Virus record (IMG/VR): IMGVR_UViG_3300050821_001216
Span: 1 to 24,761 of that record
Source: a virus
Direction: 5' to 3' (one strand)
DNA length: 24,761 nt
Part shown: positions 15,020 through 20,315 of the stretch, piece after piece
Layout: each line of letters opens with the position of its first letter
Position numbering within the stretch: position 1 is the stretch's first letter
The notes under the pieces: model-generated
Told to the model about the DNA's origin: nothing
What the model saw: only the letters and a program-made list of their open reading frames with translations
Databases searched by the model: none
Position numbers and translations under genes: made by a program

Positions 15020-15068
15020 GTATTCAAATTTTATTCGCCGCCTTTAATCTAACAGATATGTGGAGGTT

Positions 15069-15332
15069 TCACGGACGCAGCACCGCGCCCATGACCTGCC
15101 CGTTGAACAGGATGGTGATCTCGTAGTCGCGGTCCCAGTCTTCAGGGACGACCGACATGATGTCTGCAAATGAGGTGACGCGCGAGGGGAGTTCGATAAC
15201 CCCATCATCATGCCACAGCGGCATCCGAGTGCCTGAGTCAAAGCCGATCGAGGCTAACCACTTCGCCTGTCGAGTTTCCACCCTACGCAGGCGCTGTACG
15301 ATCTCGTACACGCTGTCCGATAACGTCGCCAT
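15069..15332 (-). CDS. Hypothetical protein
   Basis: An 87-residue protein: an N-terminal helix (SDSVYEIVQRLRRVETRQAK), a middle segment with MPLWHDDGVIELP, and a C-terminal strand (YEITILFNGQVMGAVLRP). No family recognised. AGGTT precedes the ATG, and a plausible promoter and operator lie just upstream. It is the last gene before the hairpin-rich leader. Confidence 0.6.
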   Translation of the reverse strand: MATLSDSVYEIVQRLRRVETRQAKWLASIGFDSGTRMPLWHDDGVIELPSRVTSFADIMSVVPEDWDRDYEITILFNGQVMGAVLRP

Positions 15333-15346
15333 GGCGTAACCTCAGG

Positions 15347-15393
15347 TCAGTGCATTGAGCACACTGATATAACCCGAAGTCCGGCGGCGTCAA
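15347..15393 (-). promoter_or_regulatory. Candidate promoter with TCAGTG/CACTGA operator
   Basis: On the minus strand TTGACG (15393-15388), a 16-base spacer and TATATC (15371-15366) form a sigma70-like promoter. TCAGTG (15347-15352) and CACTGA (15362-15367) are inverted repeats with a 9-base gap overlapping the -10 and start region, where a repressor could bind. Confidence 0.45.
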
Positions 15394-15608
15394 GGCTCTG
15401 GGTTGTAAGGAATAGCCCGCTTGAGCATTTGCTCAACGATAAGTGGCATAATCTCGCCTGTGTATCCCGGAGGGACCCTCCCGCCCAGCCTGTGGAGCTT
15501 GTCGATGTCGAACTGACGACCGCGACGCTCCAGATCCAAGACCAGATGAGCGTATCGACCGTAAGGGCTCCTAGGTTCTCGTCCGAACAATCGTCTGAGC
15601 CAGTTCAT
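15390..15608 (-). CDS. Hypothetical protein
   Basis: A 72-residue protein starting MNWLRRLFGREPRSPYGRY. The ATG at 15608 has AGGGA upstream and lies 2 bases after the previous stop; a longer frame lacks a good site. The N-terminus is basic and amphipathic and could touch a membrane or nucleic acid. No family recognised. Confidence 0.55.
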   Translation of the reverse strand: MNWLRRLFGREPRSPYGRYAHLVLDLERRGRQFDIDKLHRLGGRVPPGYTGEIMPLIVEQMLKRAIPYNPEP

Positions 15609-15610
15609 CT

Positions 15611-15772
15611 TCAATCCCTCAAATACCAAAGAACATGGGCGATCGCCCCTGCCCTCGTCAGTGCTTGAGCCTCCACCAGCATCCGCCGCTCGCGCTTAGA
15701 GATCACGGTGCGGATGACGAGGCTGAGGCGTTCGATCATGTCACGCGTTAGTGGGAAGTGCGTCAGGTTCAC
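15611..15772 (-). CDS. Small basic hypothetical protein
   Basis: A 53-residue protein (NLTHFPLTRDMIERLSLVIR, then a basic ISKRERRMLVEAQALTRAGA). The GTG start overlaps the previous stop as GTGA, with GAGGGGAAG just upstream. No family recognised. Confidence 0.5.
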   Translation of the reverse strand: MNLTHFPLTRDMIERLSLVIRTVISKRERRMLVEAQALTRAGAIAHVLWYLRD

Positions 15773-15861
15773 TTCTTCCCCTCGCGCCAGGTGGTGTAAA
15801 TCATGGCGACGAGGGGGCCTACGGTAGCGACTAAGGCTATGTACCAGACGAACTCAGGCAT
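15769..15861 (-). CDS. Tiny single-pass membrane protein
   Basis: Thirty residues: MPEFVWYIALVATVGPLVAM then a short polar tail with WREGKK. Residues 4-22 form one hydrophobic membrane segment with a basic C-terminus. A strong GGGAGGAGCAG precedes the ATG and the stop overlaps the next GTG. Function unknown. Confidence 0.55.
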   Translation of the reverse strand: MPEFVWYIALVATVGPLVAMIYTTWREGKK

Positions 15862-15874
15862 CTGCTCCTCCCTC

Positions 15875-15913
15875 CCAAGAAAACAGCCGCCGACCGGGAG
15901 ACTCGGCCGACGG
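15875..15913 (-). terminator. Intrinsic terminator after the ribbon-helix-helix gene
   Basis: Bases 15887-15896 and 15904-15913 form a 10-bp G+C-rich stem (two G-U pairs) with a 7-base loop, followed on the minus strand by CTGTTTTCTT. It lies just after the stop at 15928. Confidence 0.7.
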
Positions 15914-15927
15914 AAACTAGATCAAGC

Positions 15928-16353
15928 CTACGAGTGCAGGCCCTTATCGACGAGCTGCCGGACCATCTCGGACAACGAAACTGAGTTCTCAGCCGCGGCC
16001 ATCTCCAGCAATCGAAAGGTGCCTGGCTTGAACGTCACCGTAGCCTGCTTAGCGCCTGAGCTTAACTGTGTGCCACTGCCCACCGTCTTGGCGCGTTGGT
16101 AAGAGCGCTCCATGATCTTGGCTTCGATCTTCGGCATCTTCAGTGGTCTCTCATCGACCCGCTTGGCCTTGAGCGCCATCGCTGCGGCTTGGGCCCTGAC
16201 CTCGGCCGCTTCCTGCTCTTCCTTCAGCATGGCCTGGAGCAACTCCTGCTCTGCCATGGCCTTGGCCTCCCGTGCCTGCTGTGCCGCCTGTTCAGCCTGC
16301 TCGGCCAATAGTGCCTGCTGCGCGACCTGTTCCTCTAATGCTTTGATGCTCAC
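15928..16353 (-). CDS. Coiled-coil plus ribbon-helix-helix regulator
   Basis: A 141-residue protein from a GTG at 16353 with GGAGGA upstream; a longer reading without this site is less likely. Residues about 5-60 form an Ala/Gln/Glu-rich coiled coil (EEQVAQQALLAEQAEQAAQQ). The C-terminus (QATVTFKPGTFRLLEMAAAE then SVSLSEMVRQLVDKGL) has the strand-helix-helix order of ribbon-helix-helix DNA-binding proteins. It probably binds DNA as an oligomer held by the coiled coil. A 22-bp inverted repeat immediately upstream may be its own operator. A terminator follows, so the gene may form its own unit. Confidence 0.68.
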   Translation of the reverse strand: MSIKALEEQVAQQALLAEQAEQAAQQAREAKAMAEQELLQAMLKEEQEAAEVRAQAAAMALKAKRVDERPLKMPKIEAKIMERSYQRAKTVGSGTQLSSGAKQATVTFKPGTFRLLEMAAAENSVSLSEMVRQLVDKGLHS

Positions 16354-16375
16354 TGTTATGGTCCTCCTACGCCCA

Positions 16376-16397
16376 GCAGGTTGTGCATGCAACCTGC
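16376..16397. promoter_or_regulatory. Inverted repeat upstream of the ribbon-helix-helix gene
   Basis: GCAGGTTG (16376-16383) and CAACCTGC (16390-16397) are perfect 8-bp arms around TGCATG, 22 bases before the GTG start. The position suits an autoregulatory operator, although an RNA hairpin is possible. Confidence 0.5.
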
Positions 16398-16467
16398 CTG
16401 ACTCCACAGATAGGTCGAGGTCCACTGTTTGTCTAGTACCAAATTTACCCAAAAGTGGTAGAAAAAA

Positions 16468-16734
16468 TCACGCGATGCTGTAGTTATCCAGCCACTTTAA
16501 CCGTGGCATGGACGGGCGCGGGCGATCCTCGAGCGGTGGGCTGACTACCACTTTTGCGCGCATTGGCAAAGGCCGGTCAGGGTCCTTCAACAGTTTCAGC
16601 CTGGCCAGCTTCCCAATGATAGAGCCTTGGGTGCGGTCCATGGCGTGGGCGCACCTTGTCACACTCTGGCCCTCGCGCCACCGCTGCGTCAGTTCAGCGT
16701 TATCGAACGATGTCCACTCTTTATGTTTGCTCAT
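16468..16734 (-). CDS. GcrA-like small DNA-binding regulator
   Basis: An 88-residue protein. The N-terminus W T SFDNAELTQRWREGQSVTRC followed by AMDRTQGSIIGKLARLKLL resembles the N-terminal helix-turn-helix of the alphaproteobacterial GcrA family (W-x-L-W-x-G-x-S, then R-x-x-IGK-x-x-RL-x-L). GcrA proteins bind sigma70-RNA polymerase and methylated promoters to control cell-cycle genes. The C-terminus here is short and basic/Pro-rich. The ATG at 16734 has GGAGGG upstream and overlaps the previous stop as ATGA. A generic Myb/SANT-like regulator is the alternative. Confidence 0.5.
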   Translation of the reverse strand: MSKHKEWTSFDNAELTQRWREGQSVTRCAHAMDRTQGSIIGKLARLKLLKDPDRPLPMRAKVVVSPPLEDRPRPSMPRLKWLDNYSIA

Positions 16735-16901
16735 TGATCCCTCCACTGTTCATATTCCCAGTCGGCTCGGTCGGCCGACTCGTCCTCATCAGGATCATAG
16801 CCGTCGTCGAGCTGGCGCTCGTACCAAACGATGGCAGGGTAATCGGCCCTGTCGTCGATGGCGAACTGATCGATCGCGTCGCACGCCTGCTGCCAGGTCA
16901 T
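16731..16901 (-). CDS. Small acidic hypothetical protein
   Basis: A 56-residue protein with strong negative charge (DDRADYPAIVWYERQLDDGY, DPDEDESADRADWEYE). Both ends overlap neighbours as ATGA. Acidic small phage proteins often mimic DNA or bind host factors, but nothing specific supports that here. Confidence 0.6.
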   Translation of the reverse strand: MTWQQACDAIDQFAIDDRADYPAIVWYERQLDDGYDPDEDESADRADWEYEQWRDQ

Positions 16902-17059
16902 GACGTGTAATACGCTGCCGACGATGTCAGCTCGGTGATGATGACGTTCGTCAGCCTGTGGAACGTGGCAAACTCTGAAGCCTGATCTCGGCTCTCAAAC
17001 GGCCCGACCACCTCCTTGAACTCACTGGTGACCGGGTCGAAGACTATGATAACGTACAT
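16898..17059 (-). CDS. Small hypothetical protein
   Basis: A 53-residue protein: a strand-rich start (MYVIIVFDPVTSEFKEVVGP) followed by a helix (SRDQASEFATFHRL) and a strand (NVIITEL). The layout is a small alpha/beta fold with no recognised family. GGAG precedes the ATG and the stop overlaps the next ATG. Confidence 0.6.
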   Translation of the reverse strand: MYVIIVFDPVTSEFKEVVGPFESRDQASEFATFHRLTNVIITELTSSAAYYTS

Positions 17060-17062
17060 GGT

Positions 17063-17302
17063 TCAGTCTCCACGGGAGATGGCGACAATCTCCGCCTCCA
17101 GTTCTGCGACACGGGCGCGCAGCGTCGTGATCTCAGCCTGCGCTTGCTCCAGCTCAGTGCTGACCCGTAGCCGATGCGCCTGCTGCCTGCACACATCGGA
17201 GCAATAGCGACGCGTGGGCCGCTTAGCTTCTCCCATGGCGCGGCCACAGATGCCGCAGCGCAGGCGGGATAGTTCAACTTCATCGCTCACATAGTAAACC
17301 AT
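17063..17302 (-). CDS. Zinc-ribbon protein with C-terminal coiled coil
   Basis: A 79-residue protein. RCGICGRAM (C16, C19) and RRYCSDVCRQQAHRLR (C34, C38) form a four-Cys zinc site of the kind found in many small phage and plasmid proteins. The remaining residues (ELEQAQAEITTLRARVAELE) form a leucine-containing coiled coil. The ATG at 17302 has GGAGGG upstream; a GTG at 17290 overlapping the previous stop as GTGA is an alternative. DNA or protein binding is likely; target unknown. Confidence 0.65.
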   Translation of the reverse strand: MVYYVSDEVELSRLRCGICGRAMGEAKRPTRRYCSDVCRQQAHRLRVSTELEQAQAEITTLRARVAELEAEIVAISRGD

Positions 17303-17499
17303 TGATGACCCTCCGCTAGTTTCTTACGCCGTCCGATGGGCACGGCCGGCTTAACGTAGTCGACGCCGATCTCCATCTCGGCGCGGATGGCCACGGACAG
17401 AGCCTGAGCGCCGGCGATGAACGCCTCATGCGCAGCCTTCCGTGTGCTCCCACGCTTGCCCTTGGTGTAGCGCTCAGCCAGTGCAACGATGTCGATCAT
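17287..17499 (-). CDS. Hypothetical protein
   Basis: A 70-residue protein (MIDIVALAERYTKGKRGSTR, KAAHEAFIAGAQALSVAIRA), helical with a basic stretch. The start overlaps the previous stop as ATGA. No family recognised. Confidence 0.6.
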   Translation of the reverse strand: MIDIVALAERYTKGKRGSTRKAAHEAFIAGAQALSVAIRAEMEIGVDYVKPAVPIGRRKKLAEGHQWFTM

Positions 17500-17735
17500 G
17501 GCTTCCTCGCTCGGATGGCGGCGGCGATTTCCTCACATAGCGCGATCTCTGAGTCGTCAGGGTAGTGCAGCCAGCGGTCTAAGACTGCGTCCGCTATCTT
17601 CGCACACGCCTCGCGCTCCTCTGCGCGGACGGCGGCGAGGACTGCGAGGATGGTTTGAACCGGATCGTTTTGCCTAAGCATCTGGTCAACGCCGAGCCTC
17701 TTGTGTAGCGCGAGCGCCCTGTCTGCGTCAGTCAC
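17496..17735 (-). CDS. Hypothetical helical protein
   Basis: A 79-residue protein from a GTG that overlaps the previous stop (GTGA). Ala/Glu/Arg-rich helices (TILAVLAAVRAEEREACAKI, EEIAAAIRARKP) resemble the AEEREACA segment common in small phage proteins. Function unknown. Confidence 0.6.
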   Translation of the reverse strand: MTDADRALALHKRLGVDQMLRQNDPVQTILAVLAAVRAEEREACAKIADAVLDRWLHYPDDSEIALCEEIAAAIRARKP

Positions 17736-17908
17736 TGCTCAAACCTCCTGTGCCAGCTCTGATCGTTCAACCGGCGCTCGACAACAGCCGCCCGCCGCCC
17801 GCATCGGTAGGACCACCAACACGCGAAGCTGACCCACAATATGTCAGCCACAGCGCCGCACCCCAAAGTCATTGATGTGCACATCGAACTCTCCATTAAG
17901 ACGGTCAC
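17732..17908 (-). CDS. Small single-pass membrane protein
   Basis: A 58-residue protein from a GTG overlapping the previous stop (GTGA). One hydrophobic segment, about residues 14-32 (TLGCGAVADILWVSFACWW), is followed by a basic tail (RCGRRAAVVERR), so the C-terminus is predicted cytoplasmic. No family recognised. Confidence 0.5.
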   Translation of the reverse strand: MTVLMESSMCTSMTLGCGAVADILWVSFACWWSYRCGRRAAVVERRLNDQSWHRRFEQ

Positions 17909-18105
17909 GGCTCCACTCCCAGCCCGCGCAAGGTTGACTCCCACCGTGCGATCGCGGGACGGTTCGCATCCGCCCACTGCCCCACACTCTTGTTGAGTAT
18001 CCAGATGGCATTGCGAGCCTCACGTATCCTCTCGGCCGTGCTCATCTCCGAGAACGGCCTGGGCGTGTGCCAGAACGTGCGCTTGCGTCTAACTGTCTTG
18101 GCCAT
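17905..18105 (-). CDS. Small basic hypothetical protein
   Basis: A 66-residue protein beginning MAKTVRRKRTFWHTPRPFSE with a helical remainder (AERIREARNAIWILN). GGAGGAGG lies just upstream of the ATG at 18105. It overlaps the RMF-like gene by 17 bases. No family recognised. Confidence 0.55.
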   Translation of the reverse strand: MAKTVRRKRTFWHTPRPFSEMSTAERIREARNAIWILNKSVGQWADANRPAIARWESTLRGLGVEP

Positions 18106-18250
18106 CGTAAGCCTCCTCCATCTGCAGCTCTTCGACGCCATCGAAGTAGCCATTCATCCAGTCGTTGTATTCAGGAGTGCCCTCATCGTAAGGGCAGGAA
18201 TCGCAGCCTCCCCAATACCCTACGTCATAACCTCTTTCGTACGGCGTCAT
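18089..18250 (-). CDS. RMF/CrpP-like small protein
   Basis: A 53-residue protein. The core YERGYDVGYWGGCDSCPYDE followed by NDWMNGYFDGVEE matches the pattern of the ribosome modulation factor/CrpP group: RGY..G, then CPY, then W..G...G. RMF dimerises ribosomes in resting Escherichia coli; CrpP members on plasmids have other proposed roles. Here the N-terminus is short and the C-terminus acidic, unlike basic RMF. GAGGAGG precedes the ATG, and a 17-bp AT-rich repeat element lies just before it. Confidence 0.6.
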   Translation of the reverse strand: MTPYERGYDVGYWGGCDSCPYDEGTPEYNDWMNGYFDGVEELQMEEAYDGQDS

Positions 18251-18261
18251 TCAAACCTCCT

Positions 18262-18278
18262 CGATTAAGTTTTTAATT
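18262..18278 (-). repeat. Repeated leader element, copy 1
   Basis: CGATTAAGTTTTTAATT on the plus strand. It lies between the stop at 18278 and the RBS of the RMF-like gene. ATTAA and TTAAT can pair around a 4-base loop. Confidence 0.8.
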
Positions 18279-18475
18279 CAGAGCACTACCCAGTAGCCAA
18301 CGTCGTTGCCGTTGATGTCGAACAGGCTCTGCCCGTAGGACAACATCTCCTCGCCTTCACGTTCAAGAATAATGGCGATGTTTCGCAGTATGCGAGCAAT
18401 CTCAATGCACGCCTCTGGTTGAAACGCATCGTTGCGCAGATCGATTTCAAGTTTAAGTGTTTTGGTTTCAATCAT
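18278..18475 (-). CDS. Hypothetical protein
   Basis: A 65-residue protein (MIETKTLKLEIDLRNDAFQP, then IEIARILRNIAIILEREGEE and FDINGNDVGYWVVL): strand, long helix, strand. The ATG at 18475 has GAGAGGAAA upstream and lies just after a good promoter. It resembles small alpha/beta phage proteins of unknown role. Confidence 0.62.
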   Translation of the reverse strand: MIETKTLKLEIDLRNDAFQPEACIEIARILRNIAIILEREGEEMLSYGQSLFDINGNDVGYWVVL

Positions 18476-18486
18476 TTTCCTCTCCA

Positions 18487-18515
18487 TTACTACCACCATA
18501 CTTGGTGTTTGTCAA
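18487..18515 (-). promoter_or_regulatory. Candidate sigma70-like promoter
   Basis: On the minus strand TTGACA (18515-18510), exactly 17 bases, then TAGTAA (18492-18487). Transcription would begin about 5 bases before the RBS of the gene at 18475. ACTGAC sits just upstream of the -35 box, as at the promoter near 23.37 kb. Confidence 0.55.
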
Positions 18516-18516
18516 G

Positions 18517-18660
18517 TCAGTCTCTGATTATAACTACACCTAACAATCTGATCCTTTTCCCATTCTCCCAACGTGCGAACGTCCAAGCGGATAGTTTCGT
18601 ATACCAAGGCGACCACTTGAATTTCCCGCAGTCCCAAGGCTTATGATACTCGAAGCGCAT
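18517..18660 (-). CDS. Small hypothetical basic, aromatic-rich protein
   Basis: A 47-residue protein, MRFEYHKPWDCGKFKWSPWY then TKLSAWTFARWENGKRIRLL and a hydrophobic VVII tail. AGGAG precedes the ATG. It has many Trp and Lys and no recognised family. Confidence 0.55.
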   Translation of the reverse strand: MRFEYHKPWDCGKFKWSPWYTKLSAWTFARWENGKRIRLLGVVIIRD

Positions 18661-18673
18661 CTGTTCTCTCCTC

Positions 18674-18814
18674 TCAACGCTGGTCGAACACGTAGGCTGT
18701 AGCCTTGGCTTTACTGTCGAACACAGCCACTATGCTGTTGCCTACACGCACTAGCCACGCTGCACCCTGTTGGACAATGCACGTAGCTGGCGAGTCCCTG
18801 TGAACGATGGCCAT
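18674..18814 (-). CDS. Small hypothetical protein
   Basis: A 46-residue protein (MAIVHRDSPATCIVQQGAAW then LVRVGNSIVAVFDS) with short beta strands. The ATG shares its base with the previous TGA (TGATG) and has GGGGAGG upstream. No family recognised. Confidence 0.55.
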   Translation of the reverse strand: MAIVHRDSPATCIVQQGAAWLVRVGNSIVAVFDSKAKATAYVFDQR

Positions 18815-18879
18815 CAGAACCTCCCCACGACGTACATGTAGCCAGCGAAGGCTAGCGCCAGGAATAGCCACGGGTCCAT
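18814..18879 (-). CDS. Tiny membrane peptide
   Basis: Twenty-one residues, almost entirely one hydrophobic segment beginning MDPWLFLALAFAGYMYVV. AGGAG lies upstream and it sits tightly between two other cistrons. Too short for a family assignment. Confidence 0.45.
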   Translation of the reverse strand: MDPWLFLALAFAGYMYVVGRF

Positions 18880-18880
18880 C

Positions 18881-19009
18881 TCACTTCTCCTCATCTTTGC
18901 TGGTCAAATTGTTCTCATCATACCGAGTCGGTCTGGCGAGCATCACGCAGCACAGTGCGTTGAGCAGCATCCATACCATGATGGCGAGGCCGATGCGTTC
19001 CCAGGTCAT
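18881..19009 (-). CDS. Small single-pass membrane protein
   Basis: A 42-residue protein. Residues about 6-24 (IGLAIMVWMLLNALCCVML) form a membrane segment; the C-terminus is polar and charged. The ATG shares a base with the previous TGA (TGATG) and has AAGGAG upstream. Function unknown. Confidence 0.55.
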   Translation of the reverse strand: MTWERIGLAIMVWMLLNALCCVMLARPTRYDENNLTSKDEEK

Positions 19010-19278
19010 CACAGCTCCTTGACATGCTGTGCGTAATAGTCCGCCAGTTCGATGGCTGCGAGCAGGATGTCCTCGACAGTGAAGCTCGACGTGTTAGGCG
19101 TACCAAACGCCTTGTCGTATGCCTTAGCGCCATCGCTGGCGACGTGCAGCCACTGCTGCGCCACGTATCGCACTTGAGCGCCGCGATCTTGTGGGTACTC
19201 GGCGAGATGCTTGCGTTCGGTGTAGCCATCGCCATCGTTGATGATGGTCAACGCGAGTTCATGTGATCCAGTTGTCAT
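19009..19278 (-). CDS. Hypothetical protein
   Basis: An 89-residue protein with a polar N-terminus (TGSHELALTIINDGDGYTER), a middle WLHVASDGAKAYDKAFG and a C-terminal helix (VEDILLAAIELADYYAQHV). No family recognised. It has the conserved leader cassette (GGGATAAAGGGACAAGACA) just upstream. Confidence 0.62.
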   Translation of the reverse strand: MTTGSHELALTIINDGDGYTERKHLAEYPQDRGAQVRYVAQQWLHVASDGAKAYDKAFGTPNTSSFTVEDILLAAIELADYYAQHVKEL

Positions 19279-19297
19279 TGTCTTGTCCCTTTATCCC
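19279..19297 (-). promoter_or_regulatory. Conserved RBS leader cassette, copy A
   Basis: GGGATAAAGGGACAAGACA immediately precedes the ATG at 19278. It is nearly identical to four other gene leaders in this region. A 5-bp hairpin (19300-19315) sits just upstream of it. Confidence 0.75.
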
Positions 19298-19314
19298 TTG
19301 GCCGTCGTTGCGGC

Positions 19315-19331
19315 CGATTAAGTTTTTAATT
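19315..19331 (-). repeat. Repeated leader element, copy 2
   Basis: CGATTAAGTTTTTAATT on the plus strand, identical to copy 1. On the minus strand it contains the TAA stop codon of the peptidase gene. Confidence 0.8.
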
Positions 19332-20282
19332 GAGGTTCAACTCAGACATCAGAGCCTTCACGTCATAGCCGTACTGCTCCAGCAGGTCAGCGACCTCGTT
19401 GGGGTAGTCACACACCACGTCGTACACTGAACGCGACGCTTTACTCCACGCGCCCATCACCTGCCTAGGCAGGTTGTCGTTCGCGAGATAATCAAACATG
19501 TCGAGCCGGTCGAACTCTTCCTCAACCGTGGGGTCACGCTCGGCTACGAGCCTGCTCTCGTCGAACACCAGCAGAGCTTGGGCCAGCTCGATGGCATGCG
19601 CCAAGTCCTGACTCTCCTTGGACGTGTGCTGGTCATAATACCCCACTGATATGTTGGTGCATTCGGGTATCATGTCAACATAGTTGGCCGTGTCAGTGAA
19701 ACTACCGCCATCGTCGGCCTTGTACGCGCCGGGCAGCATAGGTGCGATGCTGTCAACGAACGCTTGGCTCGCACAGCGCAGACCCATCTGGTGAGTGATC
19801 ACACTGTCGGTGCCCTTGCGATCGAACGCGATCGCAAACTCGACGCCGTTGAGCCGCTCATCTCCCTTGCGTGCGATCATGGACGAGCCGACCCCTCCAC
19901 GCTCCTCCGAGCGGTGGAAGACGTAGATGCCTGGCACCTTGGCGAGGATCATCTGACGCATGAGCCACACGCCTGTCGTGCAGTCAGCCCCTAGGCAGTC
20001 GGAGGCTTTGGCGGCGACATACCCTTGGACGATCTCGATCTCCTGCGGTCCGCCCTCTTTATGCACAGTGTCAGTGTGGGACGACCACATGACCCGTGAC
20101 TTACCCACGACAACCCAGTAGTTGCCATGGACGTCAGCCTCCGCCCCAAGCGGGGCGATGAACTGCCGGATGAACGCACGCTCAGTCTTGCTGCCGGCCG
20201 GACGCTTGTATCGTAGCATCTCGGCGAACGTGGCCAGTTCGCTGTCGAGCTGGGTCGTGACGACTGGTGAGAATGATGACAT
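19326..20282 (-). CDS. Predicted M20/M28-type zinc metallopeptidase
   Basis: A protein of 318 residues. The co-catalytic metal site is recognisable: H69 and D71 in SSHTDTVH, D100 in CLGADCTTGVW (where the usual second Asp of GADD is Cys), E126 and E127 in HRSEERGGVGS (general base plus ligand), D154 in AFDRKG, and H219 in GYYDQHTSKE. The spacing fits M20 aminopeptidase/tripeptidase or M28-like enzymes that cleave small peptides. At 318 residues it is shorter than PepT-type enzymes, so the dimerisation lid may be reduced. Such peptidases are unusual in phage accessory regions; a role in peptide salvage or host interference is inferred. Confidence 0.78.
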   Translation of the reverse strand: MSSFSPVVTTQLDSELATFAEMLRYKRPAGSKTERAFIRQFIAPLGAEADVHGNYWVVVGKSRVMWSSHTDTVHKEGGPQEIEIVQGYVAAKASDCLGADCTTGVWLMRQMILAKVPGIYVFHRSEERGGVGSSMIARKGDERLNGVEFAIAFDRKGTDSVITHQMGLRCASQAFVDSIAPMLPGAYKADDGGSFTDTANYVDMIPECTNISVGYYDQHTSKESQDLAHAIELAQALLVFDESRLVAERDPTVEEEFDRLDMFDYLANDNLPRQVMGAWSKASRSVYDVVCDYPNEVADLLEQYGYDVKALMSELNLN

Positions 20283-20298
20283 GGTGCAGTTCCTTCCT

Positions 20299-20315
20299 CG
20301 ATTAAGTTTTTAATT
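20299..20315 (-). repeat. Repeated leader element, copy 3
   Basis: CGATTAAGTTTTTAATT on the plus strand, directly after the stop of the large Cys-rich gene and 16 bases before the peptidase ATG, with only the RBS between. Confidence 0.8.

Noticed and set aside
16354-16452. Longer form of the ribbon-helix-helix protein starting at 16452
   Set aside because: It would run through the 22-bp palindrome and lacks a good RBS, while the GTG at 16353 has GGAGGA upstream.
18918-19235. Alternative minus-strand frame of 105 codons over the small membrane-protein gene
   Set aside because: The frame used for the 42-residue membrane protein has coupled start and stop signals and a good RBS; the longer one does not.
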